A stretch of 45,588 bases of DNA, from NCBI GenBank assembly GCA_007131175.1, contig SLRC01000130.1, positions 1 through 45,588 on the forward strand, read 5' to 3'. The notes beneath the pieces were generated by a model. That model made no database searches, was not told where the DNA came from, and saw only the letters and a program-made list of their open reading frames with translations. Positions 32,465 through 41,215 of this stretch are shown here, in pieces. How positions within the stretch are numbered: position 1 is the first letter of the stretch; the number at the start of each line of letters is the position of its first letter. The position numbers and the translations under genes were made by a program. This DNA is from Syntrophomonadaceae bacterium. GTDB lineage: Bacteria; Bacillota; Dethiobacteria; DTU022; UBA8154.

Positions 32465-32803
32465 TTACATTAGACTTGCCAGTGCCTTGTTTTCGTCACT
32501 GCAAATTGCGATAATAGTAAGCAAACCTCCCAACTGCAATATCTTCCTGATATGTTTACTCACACCACAAAATACCATCTTTCCCCCTTTTGCTTTTACC
32601 AGACGGTAACGTCCCAAGATTGCTCCTATTCCGGAGCTATCCATAAAGGTAAGGTTATCGAAATTTATAACAAGGTTTTGCACCAAATTTTTTGCCAGTT
32701 CCTTATCAACCACATCCCGAAAAACAGTTGCCGTATGGTGATCAAGTTCTCCGTCCAAGCGAACAATGAGTCCATTTTTCCTGCGAATTAGTTTTACCTG
32801 CAT
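32465..32803 (-). CDS. spoIIAA: Anti-anti-sigma factor SpoIIAA
   Basis: 112 residues, STAS domain. The phosphorylatable serine is S57 in FMDSSGIGAILGR. When dephosphorylated by SpoIIE it binds SpoIIAB and frees sigma-F. ATG with GGAGG 6 bases upstream. First gene of the spoIIA operon, with a sigma-H-like promoter upstream. Confidence 0.97.
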   Translation of the reverse strand: MQVKLIRRKNGLIVRLDGELDHHTATVFRDVVDKELAKNLVQNLVINFDNLTFMDSSGIGAILGRYRLVKAKGGKMVFCGVSKHIRKILQLGGLLTIIAICSDENKALASLM

Positions 32804-32852
32804 GAGCGCCCTCCTTTCACCAGCACCAGTAGTAAATACCTATACTGGCAAA

Positions 32853-32879
32853 TACTTCTGCATATATCATTTATTTCCT
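32853..32879 (-). promoter_or_regulatory. Sigma-H-like promoter of spoIIA
   Basis: Minus strand: AGGAAAT (32873-32879), 11-base spacer, GCAGAAGTA (32853-32861). Sigma-H consensus is RnAGGAWWW with a downstream RnnGAAT; the -10 fits in part (GAAG for GAAT). The position matches the Bacillus spoIIA promoter. No convincing 0A box was seen beside it. Confidence 0.5.
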
Positions 32880-32882
32880 GCA

Positions 32883-32907
32883 ATAAAAAAAGCCCTAACG
32901 GGCTTTT
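32883..32907 (-). terminator. Terminator after dacF
   Basis: Perfect arms AAAAGCCC and GGGCTTTT with a 4-base loop and T-run on the minus strand, beginning at the dacF stop codon. It separates dacF from spoIIA transcription. Confidence 0.9.
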
Positions 32908-34111
32908 AGTTTATTTTTTTTCGTCCAAAATTTAACCAGCTATCAAGATAGCGCCTGAACAGCAGGTGAAATGTTGCGTTTTCCACATCCTGAGCCACTT
33001 CTAATCCAACTGTTTTAACAATGCGGTCTCCATGAAAAACTGTAAAAGTGCCTACAACTTCTCCGGCAACAAGAGGGGACTTAAGGGAGGGGGGAAGTAC
33101 CACATCTGTTTTATAATTTGCTTCTTCACCTTTTTTTAGCAAAAAGCTTACCTTTTGGGTGGCAACTATATTCACTTCCGTAATGTTACCCTTTTCCACC
33201 GGCAGGGAGGCAATTATTTCTTTATCATCCTTTAGTGAAACACTTACAAAATTAGCAAAAGCATAGTCTAATAGGGTAGTAGCTTCGGCATACCTTGTAT
33301 CACTATCAGGCGCACCAAGCACCACGGCGATAAAGCGCGTTCCGTTACGCTTTGCTGTTGCGGCAATATTATGCCCTGCTTCCCGTGTATATCCCGTTTT
33401 GATACCGTCACACCCACGGTAAAAACGAACCATACGGTTTGTGTTACTTAAAAAAACCTTACCACTGCGAATTTGCCCCTCTAAAAAGTTTTCGTCCATC
33501 CAAATTGTACTCCACCGGAAAAACAGCTCGTGGTTTAACAGTTCACAACCCATTAGAGCTATGTCGTAGGCCGTGGAGTAATGTTCATCATGATGTAATC
33601 CTGTGGGATTAATAAATTTTGTATTGTTCATGTTCAATTCTAATGCACGCTCATTCATCAGATTTACGAAAGCACTTTCACTGCCGGAAATGTATTCCGC
33701 CACCGCAACGGAAGCATCATTGCCTGATCCTACGGCAATACCGATCAGGAGAGACTCCATATCAACAACATCGCCCTGGCTTAAAAAAAGTTGCGATCCC
33801 CCCATTCCTGCTGCGTTGTATGTGATCGGAACCTCATCATGCAGAGATATGTCTCCCCTTTCCAACGATTCAAACGCCAGCAAAAGGGTCATGATCTTGG
33901 TAGTGCTTGCAGGAAATAGTTTTTCATTTTCATTACGGGAATAAATAAGTTCTCCACTGTCATAATCCATTAACAAAGTCGCCTTGGAATTGAACTCTAC
34001 GCTCTCCAGGGTAATTACCGCTTCACCGGTGGGCATGCTGCACACGCTAAAAATAATAACAATTGTTAACACGGCAACTAAAGACCTGAGAGCATTAATT
34101 GTAAACTTCAT
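32906..34111 (-). CDS. dacF: D-alanyl-D-alanine carboxypeptidase DacF
   Basis: 401 residues. Signal peptide (about residues 1-30), then S11 peptidase motifs STTK (SxxK), SGN in VGSGNDASV and KTG in GIKTGYT, and a C-terminal domain of the PBP5 type. Named DacF because it stands directly upstream of spoIIAA as in Bacillus, where sigma-F drives it in the forespore. A second S11 enzyme in this window (dacB, near 21 kb) is placed with spmAB. A sigma-F-like promoter lies upstream. Confidence 0.95.
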   Translation of the reverse strand: MKFTINALRSLVAVLTIVIIFSVCSMPTGEAVITLESVEFNSKATLLMDYDSGELIYSRNENEKLFPASTTKIMTLLLAFESLERGDISLHDEVPITYNAAGMGGSQLFLSQGDVVDMESLLIGIAVGSGNDASVAVAEYISGSESAFVNLMNERALELNMNNTKFINPTGLHHDEHYSTAYDIALMGCELLNHELFFRWSTIWMDENFLEGQIRSGKVFLSNTNRMVRFYRGCDGIKTGYTREAGHNIAATAKRNGTRFIAVVLGAPDSDTRYAEATTLLDYAFANFVSVSLKDDKEIIASLPVEKGNITEVNIVATQKVSFLLKKGEEANYKTDVVLPPSLKSPLVAGEVVGTFTVFHGDRIVKTVGLEVAQDVENATFHLLFRRYLDSWLNFGRKKIN

Positions 34112-34133
34112 TATATCATCCCCCTCATGCCCC

Positions 34134-34162
34134 TATTATCTCCAGCGTTTTAAAAAAAATGC
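34134..34162 (-). promoter_or_regulatory. Sigma-F-like promoter of dacF
   Basis: Minus strand: -10 GGAGATAATA (34134-34143) matches the sigma-F consensus GGnnAnAnTR at every fixed base; -35 GCATT (34158-34162) matches GYATA in four of five, with a 14-base spacer (usual 15). In Bacillus dacF is also a sigma-F gene. Confidence 0.6.
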
Positions 34163-34188
34163 GAGTTAACCGGGTTATTAAACAAGAT

Positions 34189-34224
34189 AAAGCACGAAAA
34201 AGAAGTAAATATATTTCGTGCTTT
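34189..34224 (-). terminator. Terminator of the deoB-pdp unit
   Basis: Arms AAAGCACGAAA and TTTCGTGCTTT with a 13-14-base loop, 53 bases after the pdp stop. A short T-rich tail follows. Confidence 0.85.
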
Positions 34225-34276
34225 TTACCTGTTTATGGTTTAGTTAATTTTTGACAACCGGTTGGCAGAAGTGTAT

Positions 34277-35593
34277 CTAACTGGGAAACGGTGGAACCAC
34301 ACCAAGTATTATGGAGGCAGTTTCTACCTTTTTATCCCCGATTGAAAAGGCGTTGAGCAGCTCACGGCAGGCTGTTTCACGAATATTTTCTTTGTTATGG
34401 TAAATGCACGCAATCAAATCATTTTCCGATACCCGGTCACCTACTTTATATTTAAGAACCACACCCGCTCCCGGATCGATCTCCTCACCTTTGTACGAAC
34501 GACCAGTACCGAGGGATAGGGCAACCTTTCCCACTATACGGGCATCAATCTCCCTAATATAGCCAGCCTTGGGTGCACGTAACTCATCAGTGAAAGTTGC
34601 TTGTGGCAGCAGTGTTAAATCATCCAGGCATTCGGGTCGGCCACCCTGAGAGATAACCATTTGACGAAACTTTTCCAGGGCAGCACCACTTTCCAGCAAA
34701 CGCCTCAGCTGCTCCTGTCCTTCTTCCGGATTCCTGACACGCCCGCTAAGGGCAAGGATATAGCCTCCCAACACAATACAAAGTCGTTCCACATCTACCG
34801 GGCCTTCACCCTTTAGCACTGCTATGGCTTCCTTCACCTCCAGGGCATTGCCCACCGTATAACCCAGGGGCTGGTTCATATCAGTTACCACAGAAACAAT
34901 GCGCTTTCCCATATCTTTGCCGATGCGTACCATTATCTCTGCCAGATGAAATGCCTCCTCCCTGCTTTGCATAAAAGCACCCCGCCCCGTTTTTATATCA
35001 AGCAAAATGGCACAGGCTCCACCGGCGATCTTCTTGCTCATGATCGAAGCAGCGATAAGTGAGATATTTTCTACTGTTCCCGTAACATCCCGCAGTGCGT
35101 ATAATTTTCCGTCTGCAGGAGTAATACTTTCCGTTTGAACCATAATTGCCAGGTTGTTTTTCTTTACCAGCTCCATAAAAAAAGCGGTAGTTAATTCTGC
35201 ACTAAAGCCGGGGATGCTCTCCAGTTTATCGATTGTACCGCCTGAAAATCCAAGCCCCCGCCCGGAAATTTTAGCAACAGGAACACCGGCAGCAGCAACC
35301 AGTGGAACGAGCACAAGGGTTACCTTATCACCAACTCCGCCGCTGCTGTGTTTATCCACCACCATATTGTCAAGGGAACTAAAGTCCAACGTTTCTCCCG
35401 AAGCGGCGAGGGCAGCAGTGAGGGCATTGGTTTCTTTGTTATTAAGTCCCTGGAAATAAATAGACATAAGCATTGCTGACATCTGGTAATCAGGGATACC
35501 CCCGTTGTTGTACTCATGAACAAGAAAATCAATTTCTTCTGGTGTAAGGCTCTGTCCATCTCTTTTTTTTGTTATTAATTCCAGGATGTTCAT
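34277..35593 (-). CDS. pdp: Pyrimidine-nucleoside phosphorylase
   Basis: 438 residues; phosphorolysis of thymidine, uridine and deoxyuridine. Phosphate-binding and hinge motif KHSSGGVGDKVTLVLVP, then ISGRGLGFSGGTIDKLESIPG, are the family signature. The length is normal (about 433). The start ATG overlaps the deoB stop as ATGA. It supplies (deoxy)ribose 1-phosphate to DeoB. Confidence 0.96.
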   Translation of the reverse strand: MNILELITKKRDGQSLTPEEIDFLVHEYNNGGIPDYQMSAMLMSIYFQGLNNKETNALTAALAASGETLDFSSLDNMVVDKHSSGGVGDKVTLVLVPLVAAAGVPVAKISGRGLGFSGGTIDKLESIPGFSAELTTAFFMELVKKNNLAIMVQTESITPADGKLYALRDVTGTVENISLIAASIMSKKIAGGACAILLDIKTGRGAFMQSREEAFHLAEIMVRIGKDMGKRIVSVVTDMNQPLGYTVGNALEVKEAIAVLKGEGPVDVERLCIVLGGYILALSGRVRNPEEGQEQLRRLLESGAALEKFRQMVISQGGRPECLDDLTLLPQATFTDELRAPKAGYIREIDARIVGKVALSLGTGRSYKGEEIDPGAGVVLKYKVGDRVSENDLIACIYHNKENIRETACRELLNAFSIGDKKVETASIILGVVPPFPS

Positions 35594-36780
35594 AGCTGAG
35601 AGACTCTCCTTCCAAAAATATCCCCGGCAAAACTATTCCCCGCAGGAGAAGTTCCACAGTTTAATACTTCAGCAACTGTAGCAGCAAGGTCGGCGAAAGA
35701 TTCCCTTATGCCCAAATTCGTTATTTTCACATCATGACTGTAGGCCAGCAAGGGAACAAATTCCCGCGTATGGTTTGAACCATGAAAGGTGGGATCACAG
35801 CCGTGGTCTGCAGTAATGAATAAAAGATCATCATTTCTAATATTATTGAGTAAACTGTTAAGAAACTGATCAAATAGCTCCAGTTCCCTGGCAAAGCCCC
35901 CAATATCATTGCGATGTCCGTAAATCATATCAAAATCAACCAGCGTAGCCCAAAAAAGTCCGTTAAAATTGGAGCTGACACCTGTATTTATCGCTTCCAT
36001 TACTCCTGTATTACCAGATGCAGGCAGGTGCCGCGTAATTCCCCGACCGGCGAATATATCCTTAACTTTACCCGCAACCCATACCTCATCTCCCTTTTCC
36101 TGTATCAAATCAAGCACTGTCTTGCCTGGAGGGATAAGTGAAAAATCACGCCGTCCTGCAGTGCGCTTAAAATTTCCGGATGCGCCGTTAAAAGGCCTTG
36201 CAATTACCCGACCCACAGCATGCTCTCCAACAAGGATGTGGTTTCTGGCAATGCGGCACCAGTCGTACAGTAATTCCTGGTTTACAACTGCTTTATGTGC
36301 GGCAACTTGAAATACACTGTCGGCAGAAGTATATACAATAGGAGCACCGCTTTGCAAATGTTCAGTTCCAAACTGCTCAATGATCTCCGTTCCGGAGGCG
36401 GCCACGTTTCCCAGGACTGGACGTCCAATAGCCTCCGTAAAAGCGTTGATTAGTCCGGAGGGAAATCCATTTGGGTAGAGGGGAAAGGGCTTTTCGAGCA
36501 CCAGTCCTGCCAGTTCCCAATGTCCCGATGTGGTATCCTTTCCTGGGGAGAGGGCAGCCATTTTTCCAAAAGAACCCCTGGGTAATAATGAATTTAGTTT
36601 CATTTGGGGAACTATTTCACCAAGACCGAGACTAAGCAGATTGGGTAGCTGCCAATTACTTGTTTTAAGAGCAATATGTCCCAGTGTATTGCTGCCCACA
36701 TCTCCATAGTTTTCTGCATCAGGCAGCGCTCCCACTCCAGCCCCATCTAAAACTAATATAAAAACCCTCTTTATTTCCAT
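35590..36780 (-). CDS. deoB: Phosphopentomutase
   Basis: 396 residues; interconverts (deoxy)ribose 1- and 5-phosphate with a Mn-dependent alkaline-phosphatase-like site. DGAGVGALPDAENYGD carries the first metal ligand and GKDTTSGHWEL the catalytic threonine; ITADHGCDPT and SNHTREFVPLL hold the remaining ligands. The xerD-deoB-pdp-dacF-spoIIA order matches Bacillus (ripX-drm-pupG-dacF), with pdp in place of the purine phosphorylase. Confidence 0.97.
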   Translation of the reverse strand: MEIKRVFILVLDGAGVGALPDAENYGDVGSNTLGHIALKTSNWQLPNLLSLGLGEIVPQMKLNSLLPRGSFGKMAALSPGKDTTSGHWELAGLVLEKPFPLYPNGFPSGLINAFTEAIGRPVLGNVAASGTEIIEQFGTEHLQSGAPIVYTSADSVFQVAAHKAVVNQELLYDWCRIARNHILVGEHAVGRVIARPFNGASGNFKRTAGRRDFSLIPPGKTVLDLIQEKGDEVWVAGKVKDIFAGRGITRHLPASGNTGVMEAINTGVSSNFNGLFWATLVDFDMIYGHRNDIGGFARELELFDQFLNSLLNNIRNDDLLFITADHGCDPTFHGSNHTREFVPLLAYSHDVKITNLGIRESFADLAATVAEVLNCGTSPAGNSFAGDIFGRRVSQL

Positions 36781-36907
36781 CTAAATTGAACCATCCCTGA
36801 TGGGCAAACTGGATGTCTGCCCTTCAATTGTAAATCATTTCATGCTGTTAGGCTCGATTATCCTCTGGCCAAACTCAAGCCGTACCCAACTATTGGCTGT
36901 CAACTTT

Positions 36908-37795
36908 TCAAGCTCTTGGATGTGTCTGGTTATAAATATCTTTAATCTTCTGCCGGTTAAGATGAGTATATATTTGGGTTGTGGAGATATCCGCATGTCC
37001 CAGCATTTCCTGCACGGAACGTAAATCCGCTCCGTTTTCCAAAAGGTGAGTTGCAAAAGAATGGCGCAGGGTGTGGGGGGTAATCTCCCCGTTTATACCC
37101 GCTTTACGGGAGTATTTTTTTATGATCTTCCAAAATCCCTGCCGGGTCAGGCGTTTACCCTGTTGATTTAAAAAGATTGCCTTTTCCTCTTTGTTTTTGA
37201 TCATCTTCTCGCGACCATTTTTAAGATATTCCTGCAGACTTTTTATGGCAATGGATCCCAGGGGAATCATTCTTTCCTTGTTTCCTTTACCGGAACAACG
37301 TAAAAAGCCCATCTTTATATTAACGTTATTAATGTTAAGTGAAACAAGTTCAGAAACCCTAATCCCGGTGGCATATAGCATTTCTAACATTGCCTTGTCC
37401 CGCTTTCCGGCAGCTTTTCTGCATTCTGGTTGTTCCAAAAGCAGTGCCACATCATTGCAGGAAATAACCTGGGGAAGATGTTTTTCCGCACGGGGTGTTT
37501 CCAGTTCTTTTGCAGGATTAACTTCTATGATCTGCTCTTTCAGTAAAAATTGATAAAAAGAGCGTAGTGCAGCTAAACTGCGAGTAACAGAGGCTGGAGA
37601 AAGCCCCTTTTCCCGCTGTACGCCAAGAAAACGGGAAATTTCCTCACGATCTGTTTCGCCAAACTCAGTGATCCCGTTTTCTTTTAGATAATGTAAATAT
37701 TTATTTAAATCCCGCCCATACGAATCAAGTGTATTGGCCGCAAGACCCTTTTCCACTGACAGATAGTATATAAAATCGTGTACCAGCTTTTCCAT
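36908..37795 (-). CDS. xerD: Site-specific tyrosine recombinase XerD
   Basis: 295 residues. An N-terminal core-binding domain (about 1-90) precedes the catalytic domain with all active-site residues: R in YATGIRVSEL, K in CSGKGNKER, H-x-x-R in HTLRHSFATHLL, H in LGHADI and the tyrosine in QIYTHL. It resolves chromosome dimers at dif. Start ATG at 37795 is about 10 bases after AAGGGG; an upstream TTG (37828) has no better site. Between spoIIM and deoB as in Bacillus. Confidence 0.95.
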   Translation of the reverse strand: MEKLVHDFIYYLSVEKGLAANTLDSYGRDLNKYLHYLKENGITEFGETDREEISRFLGVQREKGLSPASVTRSLAALRSFYQFLLKEQIIEVNPAKELETPRAEKHLPQVISCNDVALLLEQPECRKAAGKRDKAMLEMLYATGIRVSELVSLNINNVNIKMGFLRCSGKGNKERMIPLGSIAIKSLQEYLKNGREKMIKNKEEKAIFLNQQGKRLTRQGFWKIIKKYSRKAGINGEITPHTLRHSFATHLLENGADLRSVQEMLGHADISTTQIYTHLNRQKIKDIYNQTHPRA

Positions 37796-37894
37796 CCAAT
37801 AATATCCCCTTAGGTTAAAATACAGCAATATCTATAAATTATTCCACACTTGAAAGAAAAACCCTCTCCATAATCAACATTTTTTCCAATGTAG

Positions 37895-38527
37895 TTATAA
37901 GACAGGCAGAACAAGACGTATAAAAACGGGGGTAATAAAGGATTCAACCAACACTCCCAATGTTGCCACGACCATTACCAAACTCATATACAAACAGTAC
38001 TGGGTAAAAAATGTAAGCTTTGTTTTACCTCTGTCATAGCGGTTCTTAAAAAGATAAAAAGAGTATGCGAAAGCAAATGCTGTTCCCACTATATAAGCGG
38101 GTACCAGCAAAAGATTATGGGGCAAAATAGCAGCCAGGCAAAAGAGAGCACCTCTTACTGAGTAACGATGAATTAATACCCCAATGGTAAATCCAAGGGA
38201 AATGCCTTTTAAAAAAAGGACAGATAAAACCATCAAAAAACCTGCCGGGAATAATCCTAAAACCCATATTAAAATTAATAAGGCACAGTTCCTATAAAAA
38301 GAAATCCGGAAAAGCTCCGGGGCTGCCAAAATTTCATTCTCATATTCATTTAGATTATCAAAAAAGTGATTAAGAGCTTTTGTTATCTCAGCAACAGGTT
38401 CTTCATCCAGGAAACGAACCAAAAGGGATCCACTTATAACCCCGGTAAAGATTACCAGGATCATAAAGACAAATATGCCCGGATTTTCACGGAAGTATGT
38501 ACAAATACCCTTGAAGTAGTATTTCAA
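37895..38527 (-). CDS. spoIIM: Stage II sporulation protein M
   Basis: 210 residues with about five membrane helices; scaffold that recruits SpoIIP and SpoIID for septal peptidoglycan thinning and engulfment. The pattern FLMVLSVLFLKGISLGFTIG and FCLAAILPHNLLLVPAYIVG is the family signature. TTG start, GGGGCGGG site. SpoIIP, its partner, is encoded 33 kb away in this window. Confidence 0.95.
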   Translation of the reverse strand: MKYYFKGICTYFRENPGIFVFMILVIFTGVISGSLLVRFLDEEPVAEITKALNHFFDNLNEYENEILAAPELFRISFYRNCALLILIWVLGLFPAGFLMVLSVLFLKGISLGFTIGVLIHRYSVRGALFCLAAILPHNLLLVPAYIVGTAFAFAYSFYLFKNRYDRGKTKLTFFTQYCLYMSLVMVVATLGVLVESFITPVFIRLVLPVL

Positions 38528-38554
38528 CGTTTCCCGCCCCTTATGGGTTGTCCT

Positions 38555-39670
38555 TTACAGGTATTTTATGCCACTTTGGGCGGGTATATGTTTTATTTGT
38601 TTATTGATCAATTCCTCTGTGAAAAAGGCACATGCACACGTTGTAGCAAAAAAGAAAGGGTCTGCTTGCAGGTTTCTCCCCATGGTGCTACAGTTACTGC
38701 AGCAGTCTTCCAGATATTTGTGAAAGCGTTTGCTGCTGATCAGAACAATACTGTGTTTTTTAATTAAGCCGGAGACGGATAGTTGTTTGAACAAGTAACG
38801 CATCTTTCCTTTGCTGCAGGCGGGTAAAGGAAAATAACAGCTTTTAGTAGTTAATTCACCAAGGGCTGTCAGGGTATGGTGGCTGATGCCCCGGTGCCTT
38901 GGTCTTGGGTCGGCGAAACTAATGCGAGGAATAACCAAAGGAATTCCTTGCATTTTATGGACCCTTTCAACATGCTCCCCTTGTTCCACACCACTGTAAC
39001 CATAGCGGGTTCCTGTCCCCACAACACCCGGTCCGGGTGCAATGACAGCCACATCAGCTTTTAACTCATCTCGGGCGGCTAGGAGTGCAGTATACATATT
39101 AACACATTCCACATCACCGCCAAAAGCGTGGCCTGTTGTAATGCTTCCAGCCAAGACCCCATTTTCTTTTAATGAACGGACGGTACGGCTGAATGAGAGA
39201 GGAAGAGAAGCGCTGTCACTCATAATATAAACAATTCTGCATGTGCTGTTTATTTTTTTAAGTGTCTGGGCAAAAGGGGCCAGCATGCTATGCAGTTCCC
39301 CAATCACTACAGGAAAATTGAGCCCATTATCCTTTGGGTAGAAATTGTTAACAGCTATACCACACCGTTCTTCCCAGGTCATTACTTTATGCTGCAATGG
39401 CGTATAACGCAGCTTAATGATATGACCGGCGTGGTTTGTATAAGGTATCGATTCCGTATTCACAATAACGAAGTGATAACCACCGCTGCCAAGGTTGAGT
39501 CGTACTGCCGTTGTATTCAGATACACCTTGTTTCCCGGCGAAGCGGCACCGCTCAAATCCAAGTAATTGATTGCTTTTTCTTTTTTTTCCCCGATCTTCA
39601 CTTCCAGGTATTGTAGCTTGTTATTTGACCAAATAACCCTTTCCACCGTTCCCTCTTCTACATTGATCAT
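38555..39670 (-). CDS. DUF3866 family protein
   Basis: 371 residues, cytoplasmic, no membrane segment. The N-terminal beta-barrel-like part (NVEEGTVERVIW, VNTTAVRLNLGSGGYHFV) is followed by a nucleotide-binding-like region with GAPGPGVVGTG-type glycines (VIAPGPGVVGTGTRYG) and a SHHTLTALGEL segment. The family is unstudied and occurs between the glycosyltransferases and spoIIM in Clostridia. ATG after GGGGTGAA. Function unknown. Confidence 0.85.
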   Translation of the reverse strand: MINVEEGTVERVIWSNNKLQYLEVKIGEKKEKAINYLDLSGAASPGNKVYLNTTAVRLNLGSGGYHFVIVNTESIPYTNHAGHIIKLRYTPLQHKVMTWEERCGIAVNNFYPKDNGLNFPVVIGELHSMLAPFAQTLKKINSTCRIVYIMSDSASLPLSFSRTVRSLKENGVLAGSITTGHAFGGDVECVNMYTALLAARDELKADVAVIAPGPGVVGTGTRYGYSGVEQGEHVERVHKMQGIPLVIPRISFADPRPRHRGISHHTLTALGELTTKSCYFPLPACSKGKMRYLFKQLSVSGLIKKHSIVLISSKRFHKYLEDCCSNCSTMGRNLQADPFFFATTCACAFFTEELINKQIKHIPAQSGIKYL

Positions 39671-39673
39671 TAA

Positions 39674-40516
39674 TCATTCACCCCGCCTTTTTAAAAGGGA
39701 AACCTGTTGCCAGTTAAAATGCAGGGTTTTATCCCACATGATTTTACTTAGAGAATACTTCTCCAGAAGCATATGGAGTACTAAAAGAAAAAACAAAACA
39801 ATATATAGCAGAAGTGGTGAAAAAGAGACAACAGCAAAATATGCGATGATACCTCCCAGCAGGTAAGCCCCCGTATCTCCAAGCATTATTTTTCGGGAAA
39901 GTTCCCAGGGAAGATAAACATAAAGGGAAACCCAAAAGATTAAAAATATAAACTCTACTATGCCAAAAAGAATAAAAATAATGGATATAATATAAAATGC
40001 CTTAATTGCCATAGCCGGACGTGTATCCAAAAGGTTAAAAAAGTTGGCAAACAGTGCTACAAAAATACCTTTTGCCAGCCAATCAGTGTTTGATGTAACA
40101 CCTGTTCCAACAGCAACAAGCATGGCGAGAACAAACCCCCCTCCAGCCTTCAATAATCCTGTGGATACTTTCTTTTCCCGTAAAAATAACCAAATATGCC
40201 CACGAAAACCTTTATGTTTTTTATCTCCCTGCAAATCATCCACAAGTCCCATTAGAAGCATTCCTGCCAAAAATATAAAATATATTATGGCATCATAGGT
40301 GCTGCCATATGTGTGGTAATAGTAATATGCAGTAAGAAACACTGCAGGCAGAAGTACGATTCCCCCTGCAGTTACAATCTTCTTTCCTTCATAGTTTGTT
40401 GCTGTAAAAACGCTGTCACCCCCTTCTAGCATTTTTATATAACGGGTTAACAAAAAAAACGTAAACATTAAGGAAAAAAGCAACAGAATCGCTAAAAACA
40501 GGCTATTATCAATCAA
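39674..40516 (-). CDS. Glycosyltransferase family 4-like (MraY/WecA-type) membrane protein
   Basis: 280 residues with about eight membrane helices. The pattern GLVDDLQGDKKHKGFRGH is the conserved acidic loop of polyprenyl-phosphate GlcNAc-1-phosphate transferases, and NFFNLLDTRPAMAIK occupies the place of the MraY/WecA NxxNxxDG motif but is altered. It may transfer a sugar phosphate to undecaprenyl phosphate, perhaps with a changed substrate. TTG start overlapping the stop of the family 2 glycosyltransferase by 4 bases. Confidence 0.82.
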   Translation of the reverse strand: MIDNSLFLAILLLFSLMFTFFLLTRYIKMLEGGDSVFTATNYEGKKIVTAGGIVLLPAVFLTAYYYYHTYGSTYDAIIYFIFLAGMLLMGLVDDLQGDKKHKGFRGHIWLFLREKKVSTGLLKAGGGFVLAMLVAVGTGVTSNTDWLAKGIFVALFANFFNLLDTRPAMAIKAFYIISIIFILFGIVEFIFLIFWVSLYVYLPWELSRKIMLGDTGAYLLGGIIAYFAVVSFSPLLLYIVLFFLLVLHMLLEKYSLSKIMWDKTLHFNWQQVSLLKRRGE

Positions 40517-41193
40517 CGTTCTCCCGCTCCGGCTATCTTATGGTTTCCTACGATTAGTTTCAGTAAATCATAAAACTGTTGCCCCCGATGCATAAAAGAA
40601 TGAAAATCGTTTCCATAAAAACGGTGACTCATTTGTAGGGGTATTTCTTTCACACGAAAACCACGCTGTAAGCTTTCTACCGTTAAAGCCACTTCTGCTG
40701 CATATCCATCTGCAGAAAAATGAAGGCTCTCAAAGAGAGCCCGTTTCAACACACGCTGACCGGAAAGGGGTGCCGACATTTTTCTTCCCGTATACATATA
40801 AATGGTCCAAAATGCCAATGATTTTGTTAAACCAAGACCGGCTCGCCGTTTTGCTTTTAATCCTGCAATTACCATATCTGCTTCATCGTTTATAACAGCA
40901 TCAATTAACCACTTAAATTCCTGTGCAGTTCTTTGCAAATCTGCATCCACAAACGCCAAAATTTCTCCCCTGGCTAAACTGGCACCTTCGCGCATCGATT
41001 CACTTTTACCACCATTAATGCTGCGGCGGCAGATTATGGCTCCGGCTGTCCAGGCTTCCACAGCAGTACGATCAGTTGACCCGTCATCAACCACGATTAT
41101 TTCATCTAACGAGGGAATTTTTTTTAAAGCCCTTACTGTATTTCCGACCCGACCTTCCTCATTGTAAGCTGGTATGACGGCAGAAACAAGCAT
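40513..41193 (-). CDS. Glycosyltransferase family 2
   Basis: 226 residues, soluble. Nucleotide-sugar binding VIPAYNEEGRVGNTV at the N terminus, IVVDDGSTDRTA, and metal-binding DxD in FVDADLQRT; no C-terminal membrane helices, as in dolichyl-phosphate mannose synthase-like enzymes. Probably charges a polyprenyl phosphate or extends a lipid-linked sugar together with the following gene. AAGGAGGAC site. The donor and acceptor are unknown. Confidence 0.88.
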   Translation of the reverse strand: MLVSAVIPAYNEEGRVGNTVRALKKIPSLDEIIVVDDGSTDRTAVEAWTAGAIICRRSINGGKSESMREGASLARGEILAFVDADLQRTAQEFKWLIDAVINDEADMVIAGLKAKRRAGLGLTKSLAFWTIYMYTGRKMSAPLSGQRVLKRALFESLHFSADGYAAEVALTVESLQRGFRVKEIPLQMSHRFYGNDFHSFMHRGQQFYDLLKLIVGNHKIAGAGER

Positions 41194-41215
41194 TTTAGTC
41201 CTCCTTAAAATACTT

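Noticed and set aside
36799-36821. Inverted repeat GGGCA/TGCCC between xerD and deoB as a terminator
   Set aside because: Only five-base arms and no T-run on the transcribed strand.
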